Shown here in pieces: positions 26,720 to 34,417 of a DNA stretch of 47,327 nucleotides (positions are counted from its first letter, which is position 1; each line of letters starts with the position of its first letter). A program made the translations under genes and the position numbers. Source of the stretch: Geobacteraceae bacterium (GTDB lineage Bacteria > Desulfobacterota > Desulfuromonadia > Geobacterales > Geobacteraceae); NCBI GenBank assembly GCA_024281055.1, contig JAMXLF010000093.1, positions 1 to 47,327 on the forward strand, written 5' to 3'. The notes beneath the pieces are model-generated. The model did no database searches and was not told where the DNA came from. It worked only from the letters and a program-made list of their open reading frames with translations.

Positions 26720-26786
26720 CTTCGCGTACTTTGCGTCTTCGCGGTGCAGAAGTTTTTTCACCGCAAAGGCGCGAAGGGTGCGAAGA
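26720..26786. repeat. Imperfect inverted repeat between the PIN gene and hsdS
   Basis: CTTTGCGTCTTCGCGGTG (26729-26746) pairs with CACCGCAAAGGCGCGAAG (26759-26776) at about 15 of 18 positions, with further GCGAAG-like units outside. It looks like a dispersed intergenic repeat and sits 25 bases before the hsdS start, where no strong ribosome site is seen. Confidence 0.6.
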
Positions 26787-26801
26787 AAGGCGTTTTGATA
26801 G

Positions 26802-28652
26802 ATGAGTGAATTGCCGCAGGGGTGGGCGACTGCGCACCTAGAAGAACTTACGGAAAACCCGAAGCAGGACATAGTTGATGGTCCGTTTGGCTCCAATCTC
26901 AAGGCTTCAGAGTACGTGGATGTTGGCATTCCGATCGTCCGGTTGCAGAATATCGACCGGAATCGTTTTCTGGAGAAAAACATTCGTTGCGTCACCTCGT
27001 TGAAGGCCGACGAGCTTTCACGGCACTCATTCCTGTCTGGCGATGTCATCATAACGAAGTTGGGAGCCCCTGTCGGTAAGGCTTGCATAGTTCCCACTAC
27101 ATTGCCGCGAGGTGTTATCGTTGCCGACGTGGTCAGGGCACGAGTTAACGAACGCAAGGCGCTGAAGGAGTTTGTTTCTTACGCCATCAATTCACCTGAA
27201 GTCGTTTCACAAATCAACTTGGAGGTAAAAGGTTCGACTCGCCCTCGTGTCAATCTTGGACATATTCGCGCACTTGAACTTCCCCTCCCCCCCCTCAACG
27301 AACAACGTCGCATCGTCGCCAAGCTGGAAGAGCTGCTGGGCAGGGTGGACGCCAGCCAGCAGCGGCTGGAAAACATTCCTGTCATCATCAAGCGTTTCCG
27401 CCAGTCAGTGCTTGCCGCTGCCTGCTCCGGGCGGCTGACGGCGGATTGGCGGGAGGAGCAAGCCCCCCTCACCCGGCCTGCGGCCACCCTCTCCCGAGGG
27501 GAGAGGGGAAATGCCCCCTCACCCGGCGCTTCGCGCCACCGTCTCCCGAAGGGCGAGGGTAAGATTTTACCCCCTCTCCCTGAGGGAGAGGGTCGGGGTG
27601 AGGGGGAGGAGTTGCCGGAGGGGTGGGAATACTCAACAATATCAGAGCACTGCCTTGACTCTTTTTATGGCCCAAGGTTTGCCAAAGAGGAATATGCTCA
27701 AGTCGGCATTCCAACAATACGTACGACGGACTTTACCGAAAAAGGTCGCATTGTCCTGAACAATCCACCATGCATAGAAATCCCTCAAGATAAAAAAGCA
27801 AAATTTCTTCTCAATAAGGAGGACCTACTCGTTACAAGAACAGGCAGTATCGGGAAAATGGCTATATTCAGAGAGGATTACGAAGCCTTGCCGAGTGCCT
27901 ATTTGATACGCTTTCGTTTCACTAAAGGAATTTCCGTCGACTACGTCTTTCATTACCTGATGTCTTCAAAGGGGCAAGAATTACTTGGTCTTGGCGCTAC
28001 TTCAGTTACACAGCCCAACATAAATGCGGAAACGATAAAAGCACTACCAATCCCTCTCCCCCCTCTCCCCGAACAAAACGAAATCGTCCGCCGCGTCGAA
28101 GCCCTCTTCACCCTCGCCGACCAGCTCGAAGCCCGCTACCGGACGGCCAAGGCCCACGTGGACAAGCTCACCCAATCCATCCTCGCCAAGGCCTTCCGCG
28201 GCGAGCTCGTGCCGCAGGACCCGAACGACGAACCGGCATCGGTACTGCTGGAACGGATCAGGGCGGAGCGCCCCTCCCCCCTGCCCCTCTCCCGTAGAGA
28301 GAGGGGTTCCAGGAATAACCCTCGCCCTCCGGGAGAGGGTGGCGCGAAGCGCCGGGTGAGGGGTGTTTATGCTGGAGGTGAAGAACCCCTCCCTCTGGCT
28401 GCCGAGCCCATTGTTGCGTACAAAGCGCCTACAGTGGGACAGGCAGCTTTTTCTTCGAAAAACCAGCCTGTCCCCCAGCGCATCCTTGCCGCCATGCAAC
28501 CGGGTCGCGACTACTCCCGCGCCGAGATCATTTCTGCCAGTGACATCTCCGACACCGAATGGACCTGGGCCATCCGCCAGCTCAAGGAGGAAGGCAAAGT
28601 CCGGCAGACGGGAGAGCGGCGCGGGGCGCGGTATAACCGAAAGCAAGAGTAA
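26802..28652 (+). CDS. hsdS: Type I restriction-modification specificity subunit S
   Basis: A 616-residue protein, longer than the usual 400-450. Target-recognition domain 1 starts E-L-P-Q-G-W and is followed by a conserved helix (L-P-P-L-N-E-Q-R-R-I-V-A-K-L-E-E-L-L). Domain 2 starts E-L-P-E-G-W with its own helix (L-P-P-L-P-E-Q-N-E-I-V-R-R-V-E-A-L-F). The C-terminus adds a winged-helix-like segment (R-I-L-A-A-M-Q-P-G-R-D-Y-S-R-A-E-I). Extra length comes mainly from two in-frame palindromic repeats, at codons 222-269 and 489-522, giving low-complexity G-E-G and R-R-E-R-G peptides in the linkers. HsdS sets the recognition sequence; the frame is open throughout, so it may be functional. Confidence 0.95.
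   Translation: MSELPQGWATAHLEELTENPKQDIVDGPFGSNLKASEYVDVGIPIVRLQNIDRNRFLEKNIRCVTSLKADELSRHSFLSGDVIITKLGAPVGKACIVPTTLPRGVIVADVVRARVNERKALKEFVSYAINSPEVVSQINLEVKGSTRPRVNLGHIRALELPLPPLNEQRRIVAKLEELLGRVDASQQRLENIPVIIKRFRQSVLAAACSGRLTADWREEQAPLTRPAATLSRGERGNAPSPGASRHRLPKGEGKILPPLPEGEGRGEGEELPEGWEYSTISEHCLDSFYGPRFAKEEYAQVGIPTIRTTDFTEKGRIVLNNPPCIEIPQDKKAKFLLNKEDLLVTRTGSIGKMAIFREDYEALPSAYLIRFRFTKGISVDYVFHYLMSSKGQELLGLGATSVTQPNINAETIKALPIPLPPLPEQNEIVRRVEALFTLADQLEARYRTAKAHVDKLTQSILAKAFRGELVPQDPNDEPASVLLERIRAERPSPLPLSRRERGSRNNPRPPGEGGAKRRVRGVYAGGEEPLPLAAEPIVAYKAPTVGQAAFSSKNQPVPQRILAAMQPGRDYSRAEIISASDISDTEWTWAIRQLKEEGKVRQTGERRGARYNRKQE
27466..27608. repeat. Type A palindromic repeats (one half, one full) inside hsdS
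   Basis: The half copy (CCCCTCACCC, GGCC-tgc-GGCC, CCCTCTCCC-ga-GGGGAGAGGGG) is followed by a full copy (CCCTCACCC, GGCGC-ttc-GCGCC, GTCTCCC/GGGCGAGG, CCCTCTCCC-tga-GGGAGAGGG, GGGTGAGGG with a variant base). They fall in the linker after the first conserved helix and keep the hsdS frame without a stop. Confidence 0.9.
28266..28365. repeat. Type A palindromic repeat inside hsdS, inverted orientation
   Basis: Read on the minus strand it has CCCCTCACCC, GGCGC-ttc-GCGCC, CCCTCTCCC-gga-GGGCGAGGG, a spacer, then CCCTCTC/GAGAGGGG and a G-rich end. It lies after R-I-R-A-E-R near the end of the second conserved helix and again preserves the reading frame. Confidence 0.9.
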
Positions 28653-28699
28653 GGAGCTGGCTAAGGAAGAAGGCAAAGTCCGGCAGACCGGACAGCAGC
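28584..28699. repeat. Tandem duplicate of the hsdS 3' coding end
   Basis: A 37-base segment coding K-E-E-G-K-V-R-Q-T-G at 28584-28620 recurs at 28663-28699 with about four differences. The second copy lies after the hsdS stop in another frame. It is either a partial duplication or the scar of an exchange at the hsdS end. Confidence 0.8.
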
Positions 28700-28707
28700 C
28701 CAGAGCA

Positions 28708-28749
28708 CAAAAGGCACGACCGAGGTTTCAGAACCGGTCGTGCCTTTAA
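28708..28749. terminator. Terminator closing the restriction locus
   Basis: A perfect 13-bp stem AAAGGCACGACCG/CGGTCGTGCCTTT (28710-28722 with 28735-28747) has a 12-base loop and an A/T-rich exit. It lies between hsdS and the convergent ald gene and can serve both. Confidence 0.85.
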
Positions 28750-28768
28750 ATTTTCAGGCCGGGATACC

Positions 28769-29845
28769 TCACTTATCCTTCGCACGCAGCGCCGGATGCA
28801 TGATCTCGCCGTTGCGGGTATTGACGGCACTGGCGAGTGCGGGATCGCGGGCTATGGCCTCATCGATTCCTTTGTCGGCAATGGCCCGGATGTAGGGAAG
28901 GGTCGCGTTGGTGAGCGCCAGGGTGGAGGTGCGGGGATAGGCGCCCGGCATGTTGCCGACGGTATAGTGGATCACGCCGTCCACGGTGTAGACCGGCTTG
29001 TCGTGGGTGGTGGGAACGGTGGTTTCGGCGCACCCTCCCTGGTCCACCGACACGTCCACGAGCACCGCGCCCCGCTTCATGGTGGCGAGCATCACCCGGT
29101 CGATGAGAAGCGGTGTCCTTCCCCCCGGCACGAGTACGGCACCGACGACCACGTCGGCGGCCCGCAACTCTTCCCGGAGCGCCTGCCCGCTCAGGACCAC
29201 GGTCTTCACCCGCCCGGCGAACAGCTCCTCGACCTTGCGCAGCCGCTCGACCCCACGGTTGAGCACCACCGTGTCCATGCCGAGGCCGTTGGCCACGAGG
29301 GCCGCGTTGGTCCCCACGACCCCTGCCCCGAGGATGAGCGCCCGGGCCGGCCGCACCCCGGCTGTCCCCCCGGGAAGCACTCCCGTCCCCCCGTGGATGC
29401 GCTGGCAGTAGAACGCTCCCATGAGCGGAGCCATGCGGCCGGCAATCTCGCTCATGGGGGCAAGCAGCGGCAACACGCCGTCACTTTCAAGGGTCTCATA
29501 GCCGAGGGAGGTAATCCGCTTCGCCAGGAGCAGCTCGGTCAACGACTTGTTGGGCGCCAGGTGGAGGTAGGTGAAGAGTGCTTGCCCTTCCCGGAGAAGC
29601 CCGTACTCGGCGGAAAGCGGCTCCTTCACCTTGACGACCAACTCGGCCTGCGCAAAGAGTGTTTCGCGGCCAGCGATCTCGGCCCCAGCCTCCCGGTATT
29701 CACCATCGCCGAAGCCGCTCCCCTCCCCCGCTCCGTTCTCGATAATAACTGTATTGCCGGCGTGTTTCAGCTCGGCAACCCCGGCCGGGGTCATGCCGAC
29801 CCGGTACTCATGGGTCTTGATCTCCTTCGGCACACCGATAACCAT
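28769..29845 (-). CDS. ald: Alanine dehydrogenase
   Basis: A 358-residue NAD-dependent enzyme interconverting L-alanine with pyruvate and ammonia. Signatures are V-I-G-V-P-K-E-I-K-T-H-E-Y-R-V-G at the start, V-K-V-K-E-P, the Rossmann motif I-L-G-A-G-V-V-G-T-N-A near 170, the substrate-side H-L-A-P-N and the late M-P-G-A-Y-P-R-T-S-T segment. The start at 29845 gives the canonical N-terminus; an ATG ten codons upstream is not conserved and the GGGGGTGG site fits the chosen one. A TACAAT box at 29881-29876 may be its -10, without a clear -35. It appears monocistronic. Confidence 0.97.
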   Translation of the reverse strand: MVIGVPKEIKTHEYRVGMTPAGVAELKHAGNTVIIENGAGEGSGFGDGEYREAGAEIAGRETLFAQAELVVKVKEPLSAEYGLLREGQALFTYLHLAPNKSLTELLLAKRITSLGYETLESDGVLPLLAPMSEIAGRMAPLMGAFYCQRIHGGTGVLPGGTAGVRPARALILGAGVVGTNAALVANGLGMDTVVLNRGVERLRKVEELFAGRVKTVVLSGQALREELRAADVVVGAVLVPGGRTPLLIDRVMLATMKRGAVLVDVSVDQGGCAETTVPTTHDKPVYTVDGVIHYTVGNMPGAYPRTSTLALTNATLPYIRAIADKGIDEAIARDPALASAVNTRNGEIMHPALRAKDK

Positions 29846-29916
29846 ACCACCCCCTACACATTGGCAGATACCCAAATTGTAGCACAGTCAGGCGCTTCGT
29901 TCCGGAAAGCCGAAAC

Positions 29917-29952
29917 AAAAAGGCCTGCACGGGAAAAATGCAGGCCTTCTTA
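29917..29952. terminator. Rho-independent terminator upstream of ald
   Basis: A perfect 10-bp stem AAGGCCTGCA/TGCAGGCCTT (29920-29929 with 29939-29948) with a 9-base loop. On the minus strand it exits into a T-rich tract and would end the transcript of the small zinc-ribbon gene at 29979-30242 before ald begins. Confidence 0.85.
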
Positions 29953-29978
29953 TCGATAACGGCGTAATGGTCTCTCCG

Positions 29979-30242
29979 TCAGCTGTGGAGACGGGGTCGT
30001 TTGCGCTTGTTCCGCTGGTACTGGCCGACGAGGAACCCGAGGAGCACTGCGGCATATCGGTCGGTGATGGTAACGTACTCCCGGTAGCTCAGGGGACGGC
30101 TGTAACTGCAGGCAGGGCACTCAACCGGCCTCGATGTTTTCAGGTCCCGGGCGATGACCGGAATGGGTGCACCGCACTCCTCGCAGTCAAGGATGATGAC
30201 CGGCACCTCTTCGCCGGCTATTTTTTGGAATTCGAGCTTCAT
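29979..30242 (-). CDS. Small zinc-ribbon-like protein of unknown function
   Basis: An 87-residue protein. It begins MKLEFQKIAGEEVPVIILD, then a four-cysteine knuckle C-E-E-C (about 20-23) and C-P-A-C (about 42-45) spaced like a zinc ribbon. A weakly apolar helix (Y-A-A-V-L-L-G-F-L-V-G-Q-Y) and a basic tail K-R-K-R-P-R follow. It is flanked by a terminator downstream and an A+T-rich region upstream, so it is probably transcribed alone. No function can be assigned; nucleic-acid or protein binding is possible. Confidence 0.7.
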   Translation of the reverse strand: MKLEFQKIAGEEVPVIILDCEECGAPIPVIARDLKTSRPVECPACSYSRPLSYREYVTITDRYAAVLLGFLVGQYQRNKRKRPRLHS

Positions 30243-30504
30243 GGATGTTTAACCACAATAAATATTTTTATTCAGAATAACACACTTTCAAAAAAAAGCG
30301 ACATAAAATTCCAGACCGGACAAATATATTTGTTGTGGTTTCAGGCGAGGGAATAAAGCGAAAAGAAAGAGAACCGTAAGGGGGGGAATCCTTGTGGAAT
30401 GGGATAGCGCGGACAATTCAACTGAGCGCGCTCATAGATTTGACGTACCGGGAAAGGGATGAGTGCTTGGATTTTCAGGAGCGACGCTTGAAGCCGGCTT
30501 CACT

Positions 30505-31626
30505 TCACATGTTTATGCCGGCGACGATCTGTACCTGGCGGTTACCCGGCTCTTCCTTCTTCTCCTGCGGATAGAGGCCCCTCATCTTGCACAGGATATC
30601 GAGGCCGAGGATGCGGGTCTGCCAATCGGGCCTTTCCACGCCTTCCACGTATCTGGTCGCCTCGCAGGCCTCCTGAACCCTGGTGACCACGTAATCTTCG
30701 CTCAGGCCGCGTTCATCGAGCAGGGAGACGATCCCCGGGAGGGATTTCGGCATCGCGTACTGAATGGAGGTCTTCCGCCGATCGGCAATGATCTCGGGGA
30801 CGGGGTGCTGCGCCACGGAAGCCGCCGTGCTGTCAACCGCGGGTTCAGCCTGGAAGCGTTCGGAACGGGGCGAGGCCAGACTTTCCCGTTCAGGAGCGGT
30901 ATCGCCAGCCCGTTCAGTGATGGTAGTGCCAGCCAACTCTCTCTCGGCTGCCGGTGGCGCCTGGGTGTTTGCAACTGCCGCCGCTTCCCGGGCCATAGCC
31001 GGCTTCGGGAGCACTTGATCCGAATCCGTCGAGAGAGTCCCGGCGGATTGCCGCGCCAGGAAATCCTCAAAGGCCTTGTGTGCCGTACTTGTTTCCCCAT
31101 TCTCAGAGTCGCTGGAAAATACGTTAGCGAGGTCATCGGCATCTTCGATCTCGGCAACAATTTCGGGTGAACCGTCGGACTCCTCGATTTCCGTTACGAC
31201 CTCAAAAACAGATTCCGCCGCGTCGATACCGGAACCTTCGGTCCAAAGCGCTTCGTTCCCCTCATCGGCAAAGCTCGAAAAGTCCCAGGTGGCGGCAGAC
31301 GGCGTTTGGGCTGTGGCGGGCAGAGGAGGGGCTGCGGGGACAGTGGGGAGCGCAGCGGTCGCCACTTTCGGCGTCGCGGGCTTTTCGATCCGAGAGGCCG
31401 CAGTGTCTTCAGCCCTTATCCTCACCGGCTCCGGCGTTGCGGAAGCAGCGGCTGCCTGGGCGACGATGGCCTCCGAGCCGAGCTCCACTATATCGGGCGT
31501 ATTGGGCTCTTTTTTCAGATGGAAGCGGTGCGAGCATACGGAACAGCTGGCCATGACACCCGCTGGGGGGATCTTGGCATCGTCAACCTTGAACTTGCTA
31601 TTGCATTTTTCACAATAAATGATCAT
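30505..31626 (-). CDS. Zinc-ribbon (MJ0042-type) protein with long disordered middle
   Basis: A 373-residue protein. The N-terminal MJ0042-type ribbon (M-I-I-Y-C-E-K-C-N-S-K-F-K-V-D-D and C-S-V-C-S-H-R-F, residues 1-40) is a known prefix of deltaproteobacterial regulators and membrane proteins. The middle (about 45-285) is rich in A, E, P, S and T with no predicted fold. The C-terminal 85 residues (S-I-Q-Y-A-M-P-K-S-L-P-G-I-V-S-L-L-D-E-R-G-L) look folded and end L-D-I-L-C-K-M-R-G-L-Y-P. No transmembrane helix is evident. The function is unknown. The gene at 14925 shares the ribbon type but not the rest. Confidence 0.75.
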   Translation of the reverse strand: MIIYCEKCNSKFKVDDAKIPPAGVMASCSVCSHRFHLKKEPNTPDIVELGSEAIVAQAAAASATPEPVRIRAEDTAASRIEKPATPKVATAALPTVPAAPPLPATAQTPSAATWDFSSFADEGNEALWTEGSGIDAAESVFEVVTEIEESDGSPEIVAEIEDADDLANVFSSDSENGETSTAHKAFEDFLARQSAGTLSTDSDQVLPKPAMAREAAAVANTQAPPAAERELAGTTITERAGDTAPERESLASPRSERFQAEPAVDSTAASVAQHPVPEIIADRRKTSIQYAMPKSLPGIVSLLDERGLSEDYVVTRVQEACEATRYVEGVERPDWQTRILGLDILCKMRGLYPQEKKEEPGNRQVQIVAGINM

Positions 31627-31814
31627 GCATCTCCACCCACCGGCACAAATTTCTTCTTCGTCAGCGCCAAAAGGCCGCCCGGCGACCTGTCGCCAGTTTC
31701 ACCTTTATACCTTAATGGGGGAAAAGTGTCAATTCGTTCCCGTTGCCGGTAGTGCCTCAGTCTCAGATTGCAAGGTTTGCAAGAACGGTCAAGGTTGGCA
31801 TGCGTGCGGCATTA

Positions 31815-31917
31815 TTGACAATTAATCTTTCTGCGGTACAGGTAATATTAACCTGCGTAGTGTTTTTCACCTCCTTTGTAGCAGAGCCGAACTCGCCCTC
31901 GGCTCTGCCTTTTTTTA
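31815..31917 (+). ncRNA. Candidate small RNA 1 with anti-Shine-Dalgarno segment
   Basis: Promoter-like TTGACA (31815-31820) with a weak -10 (TACAGG after 16 bases, or TAATAT at 31843-31848). Near the 3' end TCACCTCCTTT (31867-31877) equals the 3' tail of 16S rRNA, followed at once by a terminator: 10-bp stem GCAGAGCCGA/TCGGCTCTGC then seven T after one C. No convincing ORF is enclosed. The RNA would be about 65-75 nt and expose CCUCC as a single-stranded seed. Transcription is not shown by sequence alone. Confidence 0.5.
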
Positions 31918-31928
31918 TTTGTCGTCGC

Positions 31929-32014
31929 TTGCAAACTTTTCTCTTTGCGGTAAATAAATAACGCAGCGATAACCTTGGCCCGGCTCGTTCCCTCCTATGA
32001 GCTGGGCTTTTTTT
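31929..32014 (+). ncRNA. Candidate small RNA 2, sibling of the preceding unit
   Basis: TTGCAA (31929-31934), 16 bases, TAAATA (31951-31956), then about 20 bases and a terminator: stem GCCCGGCTC/GAGCTGGGC (31978-31986 with 31999-32007) followed by seven T. The 12-base loop contains CCCTCCT, again an anti-Shine-Dalgarno sequence. Spacer and -10 region share TCT-T-TGCGGTA-A with unit 1, so the units look like diverged tandem copies. Confidence 0.5.
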
Positions 32015-32047
32015 GTCTGGCTGCTTGACGGGACACCCACGGCCCCA

Positions 32048-33289
32048 CTAATCCCCTGCGTGGCACTTGTTGCAGAGGGAACGCTGGAACAGGGCGAAGC
32101 GGGAAGCAGAGCGGTCGTACATTGCCTTTTTGTATTCGGCCCGCGTCTTGCCGGATGAATTCTCTCCGTCAGCCGCTGCACCAAATGCGTCGATACCCGG
32201 ATAATCGCCGTTGATCGTGAGAAACGTCCCCTTGGCGTTCCAGCGGCCGACGCTGTCCCAGCCCGAGGCGTGGGCACGATGGCAGGTGAGACAGGAGATC
32301 TTGTCGGCAGGTCCCGGTCCAGCCATGGAGGTCGTCAACCCGGCCAGACGGGCTATGTCAGTGGATTCCTCCACCTGGAACGGGACGAGCGAGGTGTAGG
32401 CCTGCCCTTTGTTCCCGGAAAGATCCCCCGATTTGATGTAGGCGTTGTACACGTCGGCAATTCTCCCCAGCTCCACGTTGGACGGATGAAGGTGCGTGCC
32501 ACCCTGGCCGGCCAGCATCCGTCCATGGCAATTGCCGCACCATTCACTCGTCCTCTTGCCATAGGCGACCCGCACCTCGGCAGCGTCCTCGCCCCTGTTG
32601 TAGTTTACGGGTACGACAGCTATCGGTGGATCGCGGTCGAACACCACCGCCGTAGCCGGCGGCTGGTATCCCTGGCCGGCCAGCATCCGGTAACTGCCCA
32701 CTGCACCGGCCGAAGTCGGCACTGCGCCGTACGACCCGGAACTGACGATGGAGGGACCATCGGCAAGCACGGTGCCGGCCACGTCGACGACGCGGTACCT
32801 GCCATGGGGGTCATGACAGCTCGTACAGGCAAAAGCGCTTCCCGGAAATTCGCCGCCCGGCGAGAAGTGGAGCGTCGCATCCGCTCTGTAGCCGTAATCC
32901 CTGGCAACGATATTGTGGCCGTGGCGGTCGCCGGGACTGTAGCCGAGCCTGCCGTTTGAACCGATCCAGGAATAGTGCTTCTGGACATACGCGAAGTCTC
33001 CCCCCGGGGTGAGGGCAAGGGGGGGAATCCCGCTGGCGGGGACAGGATGGGTGGTCATCTGGTGATCGACGGGAACGGGAGCCGCATGGCAGCGCAGACA
33101 GGTCGAGCTCGCATCGCTCCCCTGGAGTTGGTATGCAGCGCTGTCCGCGGAATCCGCGGTGGAATGCATCCGGTGGCAGCCGCCACAGTCCCCGATGGTC
33201 CCGTTATGAAAAGAGGCGGCTGTGCAAGGGTCATCGTGCATCATGACAACAGCTGCAACCGCCGGAATAAAGAGTCTGACCCGCTTCAT
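32048..33289 (-). CDS. Periplasmic hexaheme c-type cytochrome
   Basis: A 413-residue exported protein with six C-x-x-C-H haem sites: C-G-G-C-H, C-L-R-C-H, C-T-S-C-H, C-G-N-C-H, C-L-T-C-H and C-N-K-C-H. The start at 33289 follows AGGAGG and gives a signal peptide (about 1-25); the upstream frame has no site. Paired histidines and D-P-H-G-R-Y-R and C-H-R-A-H contexts resemble multihaem cytochromes with CxxCH-DPHG segments found in Geobacter, which carry electrons to outer-membrane conduits or store charge. It is not fused to a membrane domain. The specific partner is unknown. Confidence 0.93.
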   Translation of the reverse strand: MKRVRLFIPAVAAVVMMHDDPCTAASFHNGTIGDCGGCHRMHSTADSADSAAYQLQGSDASSTCLRCHAAPVPVDHQMTTHPVPASGIPPLALTPGGDFAYVQKHYSWIGSNGRLGYSPGDRHGHNIVARDYGYRADATLHFSPGGEFPGSAFACTSCHDPHGRYRVVDVAGTVLADGPSIVSSGSYGAVPTSAGAVGSYRMLAGQGYQPPATAVVFDRDPPIAVVPVNYNRGEDAAEVRVAYGKRTSEWCGNCHGRMLAGQGGTHLHPSNVELGRIADVYNAYIKSGDLSGNKGQAYTSLVPFQVEESTDIARLAGLTTSMAGPGPADKISCLTCHRAHASGWDSVGRWNAKGTFLTINGDYPGIDAFGAAADGENSSGKTRAEYKKAMYDRSASRFALFQRSLCNKCHAGD

Positions 33290-33703
33290 CCATTCACCTC
33301 CTGGCATTATATGGCACGCGATTGTTACTGGAGTACCGAGCCGGCCTGGATGGTAAAATTCGGCAAATCCTGTTCGGATCGGCTTTCCTGGCAAATAGAT
33401 AACAAGTTATGTGCCAACGACGGACGCTGCCGTGCACACACTAACTTTGCGCTTTTATTGCACATTTTGATGCGACCAACAAATAAGGGACAACGGATGG
33501 CCGACACGGAAGTCATCGGTTTGACACTATTGTTCCAAATGTGTACAGGTACGGTAACTTGCCGGTTGATCGCTTGGGGCCTTGCCTATACCCCCTTGAC
33601 TTACCGTTCATTCCGGTTTAATTTAGCTGCAATTCATTACTGCTGGCTTATTTATCAGGAGAGCAGGTTTCTGTCCCGCAAGGGGTGTATCCAGGAGGGT
33701 GAC
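33290..33703. promoter_or_regulatory. Divergent intergenic region with likely promoter for the DUF5329-like gene
   Basis: About 410 A+T-rich bases between two divergent genes. On the plus strand TTGACT (33596-33601), 16 bases, TTAATT (33618-33623) forms a plausible sigma70 promoter with a leader of about 75 bases. A second TTGACA at 33521 has only a weak -10. No promoter for the cytochrome gene was identified with confidence, and no other gene is seen. Confidence 0.45.
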
Positions 33704-34132
33704 ATGGAAAGAGAATTGAGCATGCGTGGTGTGATACAGCTGGCGGTTCTGCTTCTCGTCCCTGTGATCTTCATTTCCCCGCTTCATGCCAAAGAGGGGG
33801 AGACGGCCCGCATTGAGCGACTCCTGCGCGTGGCAGCAGTTTCCAAGGTATCCTTCGTCATCGAGGGCACCATGTACAATGCTGATGAGATGGCCCGTCA
33901 CCTGCGGGACAAACTGGAGAAATCGGACAAGAAGAGCCTGACCGTCGAGAATTTCATCTCCCACCTGGCCAACAGTTCGTCCCGCAACGGCAGACCGTAC
34001 ATGGTGGTGCTGGAAAACGGCCATACCACTTACGCCGGTCCATGGTTCCGCGGACTCCTCCATGACATTGAAAAGGGGCGTTTCCAGGAGACAACCGAAG
34101 GAACCGCACCGACCTCCCCCATCAGTCCCTGA
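33704..34132 (+). CDS. DUF5329-like small periplasmic protein
   Basis: A 142-residue protein starting after GGAGG. A signal peptide (about 1-29, ending P-L-H-A) precedes a compact domain with I-E-R-L-L-R-V-A-A-V-S-K-V-S-F-V-I-E-G-T-M-Y, A-D-E-M-A-R-H-L-R-D-K-L, F-I-S-H-L-A-N-S-S-S and R-P-Y-M-V-V-L-E-N-G-H. This pattern fits my memory of DUF5329, for which no function is established. A Met six codons in is an alternative start. It precedes the diguanylate-cyclase-like gene by 285 bases; co-transcription is uncertain. Confidence 0.75.
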   Translation: MERELSMRGVIQLAVLLLVPVIFISPLHAKEGETARIERLLRVAAVSKVSFVIEGTMYNADEMARHLRDKLEKSDKKSLTVENFISHLANSSSRNGRPYMVVLENGHTTYAGPWFRGLLHDIEKGRFQETTEGTAPTSPISP

Positions 34133-34417
34133 TCCCCGGCTTTACCCGCCCACCCACATTTCCGGTCAGTTCTCCCCATCCAACGGCAACCTTGCCGGTT
34201 GCAGTTTCGTCCCCTCGGCAATAAGGGAATCAGTTAAGCATCAGGGTCGCAAGACGGTGAACGACGGTTTTCGTCATTACGTAGGGTTTACATGAGACAA
34301 AAGTAATGTAAACTTAGTCCTTGAGAGAAGTCCGTGGTTATGTGATCGCGGTCTGCGGGCAGAAAGCGGGAACATGTGCTGTTCTGCACGGAGACTGTCC
34401 CTGCACGGAAGGTCTTC

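Noticed and set aside
23894-28365. CRISPR array suggested by recurrent G+C-rich repeats
   Set aside because: The copies are unevenly spaced by hundreds to thousands of bases, lack uniform spacers, occur in both orientations and sit beside or inside genes; they are dispersed palindromes.
28363-28749. A separate gene overlapping the hsdS end in another frame
   Set aside because: Its coding appearance comes from the palindromic repeat and the duplicated hsdS tail; it has no start signal or family features.
34133-34417. c-di-GMP (GEMM) riboswitch before the GGDEF gene
   Set aside because: GGCAATAAGGG and GGTCGCAAGACGG faintly recall GEMM segments, but the GGACGCAAAGCC-type core and conserved stem order are absent.
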